Shown here: one piece after another, positions 48,891 through 61,213 of the stretch
How positions within the stretch are numbered: the stretch's first letter is position 1
Layout: each line of letters begins with the position of its first letter
Source of the DNA: Trema orientale
Taxonomy: Eukaryota; Streptophyta; Magnoliopsida; Rosales; Cannabaceae
Length of the DNA stretch: 64,000 nt
Assembly: GCA_002914845.1 (NCBI GenBank)
Contig: JXTC01000291.1
Coordinates: 308,181-372,180, forward strand
Direction of reading: 5' to 3'
Position numbers and translations under genes: made by a program
The notes under the pieces: model-generated
Database searches by the model: none
The model's input: the letters and a program-made list of their open reading frames with translations, nothing else
Told to the model about the DNA's origin: nothing

Positions 48891-49040
48891 GTATTATTTT
48901 TTTTAAAAAAAGTGGGGTTTAACTAATGATCACCACTTACTACAAATTTAAAGAAAAATAACACAAACACACTCTACCAAGGTTTGAACCCCTGACCCCC
49001 CAAACTCACACACACATCCCTCAAGCCTTGGACCAACTTT
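48891..49040 (-). mobile_element. tRNA-derived SINE, copy 3, 5'-truncated
   Basis: Same family as the SINE at 565-721, but the copy stops at CCTTGGACCAAC before the A box. It is flanked by a perfect 17-base duplication TTATTTTTTAACATTTA (48874-48890 and 49041-49057), so it was truncated on insertion and not later. Confidence 0.85.
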
Positions 49041-49246
49041 TTATTTTTTAACATTTATAAGTTCATGGAATTTCAATAAATAAATAAAATTTACTGCCAT
49101 TAATGCCAAATCGAATTAATTAAATGATACCCGTATTTTCAAGCCGATTAATTAAATATAACATCAAGCATACTTACTACCACTTTTTTAAACCTAAATA
49201 ACTACTTTACTCTTACTAAAGTAGGCACGTCTTCTCATCACTATTC

Positions 49247-49251
<5 letters not shown>

Positions 49252-49289
<38 letters not shown>

Positions 49290-49490
49290 CATTCTCAAAC
49301 AGGGAATGACGACCGACGATGACATGGATCTTGATTCTTGACAGTAGCGGTGCTCGACCTTGATTCTTGACGGATTCTTGATATCTCTCTTTTCATTCTC
49401 AAACAGGGAATGACGACTGACAATGACATGGATCTTGATTCTTGACAGTAGCGGCACTCGACCTTGATTCTTGATAGATTTTTGATGTCT
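49252..49490. repeat. CT microsatellite followed by a 104-bp tandem duplication
   Basis: The CT run at 49,252-49,286 leads into a segment beginning CATTCTCAAACAGGGAATGA that repeats 104 bases later. Within each unit CTTGATTCTTGA occurs twice. The copies differ at only a few positions. Confidence 0.8.
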
Positions 49491-51294
49491 GCGACAACCT
49501 TAGCAGATTCTCTCCAAAAAATTAGTAGAATCTAATATAATCTCTATTAATCGGTCCATGTATGTACTCAATATATTTTTATATATACCAATTACACTAC
49601 TGTAATGCATTATTTGATAAGACCCATTTTATAGAATATATTTTTTTTCCTACAAAAACCTGATTAGATATACCAATTATATCAACAACAAAAAAACTAT
49701 GACTAAAAAAATATCTACAGGAAGTCAACGACACAATGTGATAACTATACTAAGTAAACAACTTGATATACCTAGAGAAAAGATAGATATACCACTAAAT
49801 GGTGATTTGCCATTAATAACCGTAAATGACATCTAAAAATTGGCAAAATAGGAAACCAAAACCGTCTAACTAACAAATAGACATTTACCTATAAAAAATG
49901 GTTATTAAGCTATAAATTAGTAAAAAGTGTCACAAACTAATATCAATTTTTTTAAAAATGGACATATGATATAAAATTTTCAAATTAAATATGTGCAAAC
50001 AATAAAGCTAATTCAAGGATTGGTAGAATGGGCCTAAGTCGTCTTTATTTTTTGTACATCTTTCACATATAACAGTTACAAAGTATTAACATCGACTTTT
50101 AGCACCTTAACTATTCAATTTTTAAACATAGCACAACTTAAAACCAAAAAACGTAAAAAATGTCACTAACCCTAATTTCCCCTTGGTTATTGGATTTTTT
50201 TTTTCCGGGGTGGGGGGTTGGAGACTCAAAATTTTCTGACCGCAAATCGGTGACATTTTTAGGAGTTATGTAAGATAATAAAACTTTTGACCAGTGGTCA
50301 TTACGCTAAAAAAATTTATGAGTACTTATCAAAAAACATTATCATATTCTTAAAAAAAAAAGAGTCCCAAAGAAGTCATTTTGGTCCAAATTACTCATAC
50401 CCATGTTCTTTTCCCTTTTGCGGGTCTAGCTTTAAGTCTTCTTTATTTTATTTTATTTTATTTTATTTTGTTCCATAACGCCTTTTATTGTAAGATATAA
50501 ATCGACTGGTTGAGATTTGTTTATTAACTGGTTAGGGTTTGTTCATAGACTAGTTCATATTTGTCTACTAACTGGTTGAGTTTGTATAACTAAATAGTTG
50601 AGGTTTAAAACCATAGCAGGGGAAATTTTGGTAAATCATTTTCGTTAGCTGCTTTATGACAAAATAAAAATTTCAGAAATGCTAAATATTAAAATTTTTC
50701 CTTATTATTTTATGCTTTATACTTTCTTTAGTTTTGTTATGTTTTCGGTTGGGGATTGCATGTCTAAAAATCTAGTTAAAATCAAACCAATTCAACAATA
50801 GAAGTTTTCTACACGATTAATGATATATATTACTGACGTAATACATACTTGTATTTTTAATCTAATAATTCTATTTTCAAAACGTAGTTTTAGCTTTTGA
50901 AATTTATTAACATAGTATTACGTTTTTTATTGTCTTTTGTTTGTATGACTTTGGAATTAGGCAGCCTGTTATTGACAGCTCGTCTATCTTCATAACTTTT
51001 TATTTTTGAATTAGGTTAAAACAAAGTCTAAAAAGTTAGTTATACGATCAAAAATTGAAGGGTCTTACTGCAAATTAACTGAATTTTGGCTTCATTTTAA
51101 GTAAATATCTGCTTTCAAATTCTGTAGTGAAATGACTGATATATCAGTGTATATACCAAATTAAAATATGATATATCTAGTATAAAATTAATATACTCAG
51201 TTAATAAATTAAAGATAGTATATAAGTAGATACATTAAGTATAAAAGTGCATATACTTGACCTTTGGCTGTTTAACTATAAAAAGAGAAAAAAT

Positions 51295-51985
51295 GACATT
51301 TATTAATACAAAGTTTAAGGAAAAATAACACTCCGATTGACTTTTTAAAAAATAATACCAAAAATACAACATTCCCAAAATAATTATTTTTCCGTACAAT
51401 ATTCATGATATTTTTCTAAATATTTAGGTTATTAAAAACCGATAAACTAATTTAGTCATTAGCCGGGAAACCAATTTAGTTTCATAACCAGATCTTTGAA
51501 AAACGAATTTGATTACTGGAAACCAAAAAACAAAGATTATTAGAAATTAAAAAAAATTGTTATTTGAAATTAATTTGATTTGCTAGAAACCAAAAACTAA
51601 TTTGATTAGTAGCAACCGAGAAACCAATTTTTTTAGAAGAATACTAGGCAGATAACCAATTTTTCAAATTAATTTAAGTAGATGTCTATGTTTTAAAAGT
51701 AATAGCTAAATTACTATTTCTTATAAAGCTTCAGACTTCAATTGTGAAATGTGTTGTACTTCTATTTTTGTCATTAAGTGAGTTGAACATTTAGTTATAA
51801 CTTTTGAGCTTGATCATATAAGAAATTTTGGGCCAAAAAAATAGTCAAATAGTTAATTAATCCCCCTTTTTTTTTTTAAACTAGAAATCGGTCTAGTTTA
51901 TTGTAACTAAAATAATTTTTAAAAAATGCCACTGATTGGTACAAAAAATATTTTTGGTATTATTTTTTGAAAACTTATGTATCCG
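51295..51985. mobile_element. fold-back element with AACCAATTT-rich core
   Basis: The ends are inverted: left TTTTTAAAAAATAATACCAA near 51,340, right, reverse complemented, TTTTCAAAAAATAATACCAA near 51,960. The core from 51,420 to 51,660 repeats words like AAACCAATTT and AACTAATTTGATTA. It resembles the simple-sequence block at 45-47 kb. Confidence 0.5.
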
Positions 51986-52434
51986 TTAAAATTCCAACAA
52001 AAAAACTGATTACTAAGGTCGACAGATTGGATTGGACTAGATGACTAATTCTTCAGTTCCAATATGACTAAAATAGGTTGAATTTTCAACAACTAGTTTG
52101 TACTCTCTCTTTGTACTAGCTGCCTTCTACTCTGTTTAGTTTCGCTCAGTATTAGGTTAGGTGTAGTTAGTACTCTCTGTTTGTACTGGCCTTTTTTTTA
52201 TTTATTTTTATTTCCTTTTTATTGCTGAAAGTTTGGATTTGTACTAGCTGTTTGCTTTGTAGTTTTTTCATTGGTTTAATGAAATTTCCACTTTATCAGA
52301 AAATAAAGAGGAAAAAGATAAGACGGATCCAACGAATACACTTCCGTGGCCAGAAAGAATTACTAGACGAGATAGAGACAATCACAAGGCTTTTTCTCTT
52401 TCCTCGCTCCATGACTGGTGGCTGCTGTAAAACC

Positions 52435-53160
52435 ATGGCATCTTGTAACATCACTCTCCCAAGCTTTAAGTCCAACTTTCATGGCGGAAACTACCTATCT
52501 AATCGTCCCAGCAAGCTTCATTTCACCACGTACAAACCTCAACCTGCAAGGAACCTACGACCATCCGCCAAATTCAACCTCTCAGAAATCTTGGGAGGCA
52601 GAGGACTCTGCAATGGCGAAGAGGGTCTACAGCAAGAGCTGAAGAGAAATGTGGAAGAGCAAGCATCTCCAGTGAGTAACAAAGTAGAAGAAGAAGAAGA
52701 AGAAGAAGAAGAAGAAAAATCCGAGAGCCTTGCGATATCAACTACCGAGGAAATCCCAGAAGAAGGTTTTGAGAAGGAGTTGATGGGGTTAACTGGGGGA
52801 TTTCCTGGTGGTGAAAAGGGTTTACAGCTCTTCATTGAGAAAAACCCACCTCCAGAAAAACCTTCGGTTGAAAAGAATCCGCAAGCTATAAGCTTAAAAA
52901 AGCCGAAAGCACCCGAATTGCCGTTGTTGCTGCCTGGTATGATTGCCATTGTGAGCAACCCAAATAGCCCTTACTACATGTACACTGGCATTGTTCAGAG
53001 GATCACTGATGGAAAGGCTGGAGTTCTTTTTGAGGGAGGAAACTGGGACCGGTTGATCACTTTCCGCCTGGACGAGCTCCAGCGCAGAGACAAGGGCCCT
53101 CCTGGGAAAAATCCCAAGTCTGCTATCCTCGAACCTCTGCTCGAAAAGAATTCAGAGTGA
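52435..53160 (+). CDS. ndhS: NDH subunit S (chloroplast NDH ferredoxin-docking subunit)
   Basis: A single exon of 241 aa. The start at 52435 has a strong context (ACCATGG) and opens a Ser/Arg-rich transit peptide; an in-frame ATG at 52411 is possible. NdhS (CRR31) sits on the stromal arm of the chloroplast NADH dehydrogenase-like complex and, by family knowledge, helps dock ferredoxin for cyclic electron flow around photosystem I. The mature part has the family motifs FNLSEILGGRGLCNGEEG (47-64), GFEKELMGLTGGFPGGEKGL (111-130) and a C-terminal SH3-like domain (about 164-220) with PGMIAIV, YTGIVQRITDGKAGVLFEGG and NWDRLITFRL; the Arg here aligns with the ferredoxin-contact Arg described for the family. 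A run of ten Glu (85-94), coded by a GAA repeat at 52,687-52,716, lies in a variable linker. It is convergent with the KGD4-like gene 300 bases downstream. Confidence 0.95.
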   Translation: MASCNITLPSFKSNFHGGNYLSNRPSKLHFTTYKPQPARNLRPSAKFNLSEILGGRGLCNGEEGLQQELKRNVEEQASPVSNKVEEEEEEEEEEKSESLAISTTEEIPEEGFEKELMGLTGGFPGGEKGLQLFIEKNPPPEKPSVEKNPQAISLKKPKAPELPLLLPGMIAIVSNPNSPYYMYTGIVQRITDGKAGVLFEGGNWDRLITFRLDELQRRDKGPPGKNPKSAILEPLLEKNSE

Positions 53161-53245
53161 TTCCTGTTTTACTTCGAGCACACGGATGTATATTTTTGTA
53201 ACGAATGTGCAGTTTGAGATTTCATATCTTAGATGGCATAATGGA

Positions 53246-53251
53246 AATAAA
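53246..53251 (+). promoter_or_regulatory. AATAAA poly(A) signal of ndhS
   Basis: A canonical AATAAA lies 86 bases after the ndhS stop codon, in a T-rich context. Confidence 0.55.
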
Positions 53252-53461
53252 ACAGAAGTTCTCAATTATCTCATTTGATAAATGAGCAAGCTTTTACTTT
53301 AGAATGGAACTCAAAATCAAATATCTCTTTAAGTTGTCTGTCATAAATTTCAATAGTCAATTGTTAGAAATGATGGATTTTGATATCCCTGTCCAAAATG
53401 GTTATTAATACCCAGCAGAATACATGACAACTATAGCACTCCTCGTTGCTCCACCATGACA

Positions 53462-55380
53462 TCAAATGCAGCCACCCAACTGCCAAAAGAAGCCAAAATA
53501 AGTAAATCAAACGCAGGAAGTTTCATTAACAAGAAATTTGATTCCTAAGTCTAGGCTCATATCCACTTCAAAATAACAATAACAAATACGATGGTTAATC
53601 AAAGCAAAGTTGCTTATGCAAAGTACAGCAGTTTTATTTGAAAATTAACAGTGTTATAACCATATGCAAATCTACAACCATATCTGTTAAATTTGTGAGA
53701 TAAAATAAAAATCAACTGATCATCAGGTCATCCACTAAACCAATACTGATATTCTGCCATCATCCATCCGCAACATAACTATAAGTGAAAATAGGCAATA
53801 ACACTCCAAATGTTGAGATTCAAAGGAATCCATTTGTTTAATTATTTATATTGGTGGAAGTACTGAGCTTACAAATTACAATACAAAAAGAAAACTGAAC
53901 CTACAGTGGCATTTTATGAACAACTAAAACGTATCTCAGTTTCACTACCATGCAAATTACATATGAAACAATCTCAGTTCCTGCCAGAACGCCTTTTTTC
54001 ATCAAGTTCAAGCTTTTTTCAATTGTCATTAACTAGACCACAATAAGGCAGCAGCACCAACGATAAACTCACTGCTGAATAACAACATTGTTCAAACAGT
54101 AAACGAAAAAAAATCCCTACGAACCTGCAAGGCAGTTATACATACCAGAATTGCCTCAATCTCCTCATTGGACACTGGTGTTCGTTTGGGCTGAAGTGAA
54201 GCTTTCCCTCCCAAAGTTGTTGAAGCCTTTGAACTTGAGAAGAAAGTGTGAGCAGCATTGCCTGCTTTAGCCGGTGCTTGAGTCTCAGGTGCAGACCCTG
54301 AAAATTAAATTCCTTACTAGTTAGACGTGTGTAGAGAAACTTAACAAAGCTCCCTGGATGGGATAAACAATTGGTATAAATGTTCGTATGGGGCACATGA
54401 AAAATTCCAAAACAATAAATCAAAAACAGCACAACAATAGTTAATGTACACAACAAATCAACAAAAAGACTTCACATCCATAAACTATCACGCTATACAA
54501 GGACTGACGACAAGAAATATGTATTCTTGACAGTTGATAGAATCTCAGTCCCATGTAATGCTTCGATTCTGAAGACTTCACGACAAATAAAACTACCAAG
54601 TATAATAAATAATAAATAAAAAGGGCAACAAGTGAACTTGGGAGATCGAAATGTATGCACGAGCAACATCTTAAACACCATGAGACTCTCATCAAGAAAT
54701 TGCCAAAGACGAAACAAAGCCATCCAACCCCAAGAAGGTTTAATCCCTAAACATTCACAACATGGACTTAAAAACTCTAATATCTTCTTACCAAATATAC
54801 AAGAGGGGTAAAAGAATGAGTATCTCCAGGAGGCCATCCATCCTAATAGTACTACTTTCGCCCAAGCATGCTCTTAATGACATTTTTGGCACTGACCCTT
54901 TGTTAATAAAAATTTTACAGGGTGACCCTTGTTTGAATTTCCCATTATATTCTCAATGCAAATGGAATTACTTGACACTTGGGAGACTCTGTTAAAAATT
55001 TGGGTCAGCTACTAAAGTAAGCATGTGGCTCAAATGCCTAATGAATCAATGAACGGTCTAAACAACATAATTGAAACAAGAACACTATTTTTCATTAAAC
55101 CAATGCCAAAAATTTGAAAAAAAAAAAAAATCATTCTAAAAGTTCAGTAAAATAAATAAATGAAAAAGACCCTCAATTTCGGATTTCAGTATCATCAAAA
55201 TTCAAAGGGACTTGATCAATTCGAAAAAAAGTACAATAAAAAAACTAAAAATTCCAGAGTCAAAGCAAGAATCTTAAGCAAAGTCAACAACAAGAACTTG
55301 AATGACTCACCTGTGGGTTTTGGATGTCTCTGAGGAAATTTGATTCGAGGGATTCTCTTCAGCGCTTGAGCTCCCCCCAT
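53462..55380 (-). CDS. 2-oxoglutarate dehydrogenase subunit KGD4-like (YMR31/MRPS36 family)
   Basis: Three exons on the minus strand: 55380-55311, 54297-54146, 53479-53462; 79 aa. The last exon codes only for LGGCI and the stop, yet it completes a conserved motif. The N-terminal RIPRIKFPQRHPKPTG and C-terminal PVSNEEIEAILLGG match the two conserved ends of Kgd4/MRPS36 proteins (compare IRFPDRR and VSQEEMEFIQRGG in animals). In that family the N terminus holds the E3 enzyme and the C terminus the E1-E2 core of mitochondrial 2-oxoglutarate dehydrogenase. The middle is Ala/Ser-rich and flexible. The basic N terminus would serve for mitochondrial import. From memory the counterpart is At4g23885. 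Intron 1 is 1,013 bases. Confidence 0.82.
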
Positions 55381-55699
55381 CTTTCTCTCTCTCTTCTTGC
55401 TCTCAATTTGGGGTGGCGACGGCGACGATTTTGAGGATCTCAGATTTTACTAGTGTGTCATACGGCGCATCGTTCTTACTGTGATCCGATAATCTCAGCC
55501 GTCAATCTGGTTCATACTGCTTTCGAAACTTCAGAAAACACACTTTTTATAACGGCGTCTTTATTATTGGCCTCTCATGAACAATTTTAATTAATTCTTA
55601 GGGGTAAGTGCCTACATGAGATTGGGCACTGAATAAATGTCTAAAAATTTTTTGAATTAATTAATTAGTGATAATAAGATTTTTCTTTTTAGGTTAAAA

Positions 55700-56960
55700 T
55701 TGAAGATTTTCATAAAAAAAAAAAAAAAGGAATCCCAAAATTTAAAAAACTGGCCAAAAAAAAAAAAAAAAAAAAATAATAATTAAACGGAACGGAAAAA
55801 ACCTTCCCTCCAACCAAATTTTAAAAACCGTAAAAAGTTGAAAAAAAAAAGAAAATGGTGGCAACAATTGAATAAAGGAAGAAATTTTGGGGAAAATTAA
55901 TTAAATTAAGGGCCTAAAGGGCAAAAAATAAAAAAATCAAGAACTTCAAGAACAAAAAACTTTTTTCCTGAAAAAAATTTAAAGAAAACAAAACCCCCAA
56001 AAAAAAAAAAAAAAAAAAACAAAACAATTTTAAAGGGAATAACGCAAATGAAGGCCGGTTTTTCAAATCCTGGGAAGGGGGAATAATGAAAAAAATAATG
56101 AAGGGGGAATAATGAAAAAAATAATGAATTAACCCTAATTGGAAGAAGGAAGAACTGCCGCCAAAATTCCCCTTAAGGAAAAAAGGCCGCCCAAAACTTT
56201 TAAAGGTGGAAATAAAAACCGGTCAAGGGGGGTCCGGAAAAGGGGAACGGGGTCCCCGTTTGGTGCAAGAAAATTTAAAAACCAAATTGAAAAATCCCCT
56301 AAAAAACCCTTCAAAAAAAAAAAAAAAGGCCCTTCAAAAAAAAAACCCAAAATTTGGAATTAATTTAACAAGAAACAAGAAGGCAAAAAAGGAAATTTTA
56401 AGGAACCTGGGAAAATTGGAATTTAAACCAAAACAACAATAATAAACTCCAAAACCAATAAAGTTTAACCGTTTGGAAAATAAAAAACCTTAAGAACCGA
56501 ATCCCCAATTGGAAAATAAAAAAGCCCTGCCCCAAAACAAAAACAAAAGAAAAAAAAAACAAAAAACAAAAAAAAAAACCAAAACAAAAAAAAAAGGAAA
56601 AACAAAAAAAAAAAAACAAAAATAAAAAACAAAAAAAAAACAAAAAACAAAAACAAAAACCAAAAAAAACCGAAAACCGAAAAAACAAAAAAAAAATGGA
56701 AAAAACCGTTAAAAAAAAAACCAAAAACAAAAAAGAAAAAAAACAAGCAAAACGCCGGGAAAATTGAAAAAAAGAAAAAAAAAATTAACCAAAAGAAAAA
56801 AGGAAAAAACAAAAAAAAAAAGCAAAACAAAACAAAAGGGCAAAAAAAAAAAAAAAATCAAAACAAAAAAAAGAAAAAAAACTCAAAAACCAAAAAAAAA
56901 TTAAAAATAAAGGCCAGGCGATGTTATTAAAAAAAAAAAAAGGTTAATAACTAAAAATAA
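55700..56960. other. T-poor, A-rich anomalous tract, probable low-quality sequence
   Basis: About 1.25 kb in which the plus strand is mostly A with paired or longer runs of C and G (for example AAGGGGGGTCCGGAAAAGGGG at 56,223 and long CAAAAAA runs after 56,530), with very little T. All open frames across it are Lys/Asn- or Phe-rich low complexity. Runs of doubled bases like TTCCCCTTAAGG look like stretched homopolymers from poor base calling. There is no sharp biological boundary. Confidence 0.6.
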
Positions 56961-59900
56961 AAGGACCATCCACTACCTAAAAAAATTTATAAAATAAAAT
57001 AAAATGACAAAAAGATCTAAACGACAGTAAAACATGAAAATCCCAACTAAGAGGCAATGACAAACAAGTAGACAATAGGGACGATATCAAACAAGAAAAA
57101 GGGGGAAAAAATGAAAACGACAACCCAAATGACAAGGGAACAGAAGTCCAAACAACAGCTAAAATGTAAAATAACGCCAAGATATGAAAGAAGGGTTATT
57201 TTCTTTTCTGGTCTCTAAAATTACAACGTCAATTTCATTTTGGCTCATAAACTTTTAAGTGTCTCATTCTACTTTAATAAATTATGTTTATGTCTTAGTT
57301 TTAGCTCCTATAAACTTTCAGATATCCTATTATGTTATCCCTAAGTCTTTGAATTATACCTGTTATACCAATTTAGCCTTTGAATTTTTAACTTACACAG
57401 TAATGATCCTTGAATTATGTAATTATTGCAACAATGACTATTTTTTCAAAACTGTTAAATTTTAACAAAAATAAGTCATTACAAAAAATATAATTTGGTA
57501 AATATAGTCAAGAATGATACTGCAAATTTTTACCTTATACACTAGATTAAGATTTATGCAATTATTGCAGTAATGACCATTTTTTTTTCCACAAATTGTT
57601 AAATTTTGAACAGAAGTAAGTTATGTGTAAATCATACAGTTTAGTAAATATGACTGAAAATGAGATTTTGACTCATAAAAATAAATAATGCCCAATTATA
57701 TGCTTTGTCCATGACTATTTTATGTTAAAATACTAACAATTTGTAACAAATGAGCTATTATTGTAACAATTTCATAATTCAAGGACTATTACTATATAAG
57801 TTAAAAATTCGGAGACCAAAGGGATATAATGAGATTAATTCAGGGGCCACTACTATAATTAACATTTTTTTTCTTTCTAATATTTTTTCCCACAGATTTG
57901 GGCCTTCATTTATAACATTATTATTCACGATAGAGAAAAAAATATATAATTCTAGAAAGTAAAATGAAAGGTTTAAAAGTTCTGAAATTAAAATTATACC
58001 AAATGTATAGTTCATGTACCCTCAAAAAAAAAAAAAAAAGACTTTAATAGTTCTTGAATTATAGGGATTGTCTCTAAATTTTAAATTTTATCATTTTAGT
58101 CCTTAATTATAGAAATCAATCCATTTTAGTCTCTTATGTTATAAATTCTATATATGTGATTTTCAATGGAAGGAGCACATGAGACGCACTTTTCCTCTTA
58201 TATTTTTTTTATATGACTTCAACAAAATATCACACTTTGATGAGTTCTAAAACGTATTTTCATCTAATATGCGACTAATTTTTGCTCAATTAGTCAATCA
58301 TATATATTTTATTCTCATTTTTAAACTGCTCCATTTTATATTCAAATCACCTTGCAATTTTGGTTTATGCTTGTAGATATAAAAAAAATAAGAGAGATAT
58401 AATATGTGTCTCATGTACTCCGTTAAAATAGAACGAAATATATAACAAAAAGGACTAAAATAAAATATTTTTGATAGTTTATAGACTAAAATGATAATTT
58501 TTAAAATTTAAAGACCAAAATGAAACTTTGCTCATAATTCAATGTCCAATAGGTCATTAACTCAAAAATAAATAAGTGAAACAAAAATAAAAACCTGACT
58601 CCAAATACTGACAAGTACAGATTAGCAGCAGAAAATTAAACAATTACTCATTATTTCCAATCACTGTAATGTCTATATGTTTATTTACGTCCTTAATTCC
58701 ATTGCAAGAAATATAAAGATGGATATCCTTCTTTTATTCAATCCCATTGCTTTCCCATTACGATTTTTCTTCAATACATGTTACTAACTTATATTAGTAA
58801 ACTTGTCCAAAAAAATAACAAAACAGTTGGAAGTGAGTCAGTGATATGACCCCCCTTATTAATTTTAAGAACATTGTATATGAACCGCTTTGATGTGTTT
58901 CCTGCATTTAGTATAATTTGGATAAGCTCTTAGAGTAATGTCGTTTCATTATCAATCAAATTTATTTTGGATCTTGACTCGATCAAATTTAGTGCTATAT
59001 GCAGGGAAGACTCCAAAAGTAGCTTAACTAGCCTATCAAAACCCTTGCAAGTGGCATCATGACATACATATAATTGAATGAGCTTTACAACTGCACGATA
59101 GTCACGGGTTTATTCATGTATGTAAGATAATGTTAAGGATAACTGGAGATTAGTAATATTGCCATGTGATGATGATGATGATGATGATGATAACTTTATA
59201 TATGCTTATAATAAACATGCATGCCATTCCATGCCAATATAATTGTATAAGAAAAATTATTGTTTTTTGTGGTCAAGACTCAAAAGATTTAATAAAGCAA
59301 CTATACATATAGCTCACATTCATATTTACGTACGTTACTCAGTTAATTAAATATATAATACTTAACAAAGTGAAACATTTCAGTTTTTAAACTGGATTTG
59401 CACTACAAGAAAAACTTAAATTTGTGGCATGTCATATAATAACAAAGTAAAATATTTCAGTTTCTAAAACTGGATTTGCAGAACAAGAAAAACTTAAATT
59501 TGTGGCATGTTCTTTACTGACATTTATGCTAAAAATATGGCAGTAAATAAGTTTTAGCTGGTGATACTAATCAAAAGATATCATTCGATTATAAAGTTTT
59601 CTTCATCATACATAGTATATCTAGGATCTAGCATTAACATGTATATATATATATATATATATTTACATATATGCTTATGACAATATAAACATGTACTAAT
59701 AGAGTGACATGACAATAGTCAATATGATAAGAATGATGATCGACAATTTAGTAACAAGGCGGACTATATATTAACAACTCAATCTGATTAAAAGTTATAG
59801 AGTATAAGTAAAGTGATACTATAATTTTTTTTTTTTTTGGGTCTCTTCTTTGGGTGAGTGATATTAGTACAAAATAACTTCTAGAACTCAACAGCATGAA

Positions 59901-60949
59901 AATTGCAAGACTAGAGACAAAATTGACCAACTAATCTGTTGAACCGATCAATAACTTAGGTTTAAATTTGCAGTTGCATGATAGAAAGGGGCATATATGT
60001 TCATGTATGTGTGTATGTATATATATATATACACTGTTTGAGCATGGGACATCATTGACATGTCAACGGGAGAATTTTATTTGAGCTTATTTGTAAGTTT
60101 CCAAAATACCAAATGATAGTTTTGTAACTATAATACTAGCTAGATTATGACCTGACTGACCTTATTGACTACGTCAAGCAGTCCAGTCATATTCATAATC
60201 GCGTTATCAAAACCCAAAGCCGCGTGATGATCAAAGATTAGTTAGTGGAAAGACTCGATCGGTTGAGAATTAAATATTAATACAATATCTTTGATCTTAA
60301 TTTTATACTATATTAATTAAAATCAAAGTTTACCCTTGTAATTTGCTTCGAAAAATCATGTTAACCCACTAATAAGTTAATTATTATTTATCAAATTTGC
60401 TTAATTTGAACAAAACATCTTTATTTTAGTCATAGTTAATTAATATTTGTTTTCATTCTCTATAACCGAAGCTTAATTTATCAAAATATCACAACACTTC
60501 CTAAACTGAACTTTTTAGTGTTAGTTTCTAGTTGAACTATTTCGGAGACTTAATAAAATTACATTTGAAACGGTCTTGTCCTTTTGACAATAATTATTCT
60601 TGAATGAAAAAAAAAAAAAAGAAAAAAAGAGTTTCGTTATCAATGGCATAGGCAATCAAAAATTTCCAATCTCACAGTTGGGCCACTTATACTAAATAGA
60701 CGAGCTAACCAATAACTCTTCACAACAGAAAGACTAAAAGACTACACTGACCATTTCAAAACTTCATTAATTCATGATGTACTTCATTAGGTTGTTTTGC
60801 TTATGCCTCGGGGCTCTTTGGAGAGTCAAAACCACTCGTTGCTTGACTAGAAGACTTGGCAAGAAGCAAGCCTGTTCTAAACCGTTCTGTTCACGGCCGT
60901 AAATAGTAAAATAACAACAATTTCTATTGGAAAATAATATTAGTGCTTC

Positions 60950-61213
60950 AATTCAGTAAGTTTTTTTTTTTTTTTTTTACCTATGTATAAATATTGTCTT
61001 ATTTAATTAAAATTTATTATGAACGTCTTTTTATAGTAAATTACAAAGAAAGAGTATTAAATAATGTGTATTTATTAGACATTAGATAATTCAATGTGTA
61101 TTTATTATTATTATTTTTTCTACTACTCAAATTATAGTAGACATTAGATAATTGATCTAACAACTAAAAAAAGACATATAGATAGCTAGGTTAAAAAAAA
61201 TACCTACTGAAGT
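60950..61213. mobile_element. MITE, same family as the 25.1-kb copy
   Basis: Left end TTCAATTCAGTAAG plus T run plus ACCTATGTATAAATATT; right end, reverse complemented, AACTTCAGTAGGTATTTTTTTTAACCTA. These match the arms of the element at 25089-25319. The hairpin core of that copy is not preserved here. Confidence 0.6.

Larger units (their letters stand above)
41700..52434. other. 10.7-kb repeat-rich intergenic region, no gene recognised
   Basis: The sequence is strongly AT-rich, with homopolymer tracts, an LTR-like remnant, an AT microsatellite, a degenerate simple-sequence block, four fold-back or SINE elements and tandem duplications, listed separately. A 40-bp tandem duplication (TTTTTGGGTTTAATTTTTGG) lies at 42,200-42,275. 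Between about 43.2 and 44.6 kb and 49.5 and 51.2 kb I see nothing recognisable. The last 200 bases are the NdhS promoter and leader. Confidence 0.6.

Noticed and set aside
52539-52958. 139-codon minus-strand frame
   Set aside because: It is the antisense shadow of ndhS; its Ser run mirrors the Glu repeat.
56398-56830. Phe-rich overlapping frames
   Set aside because: They are low-complexity translations of the A-rich tract.
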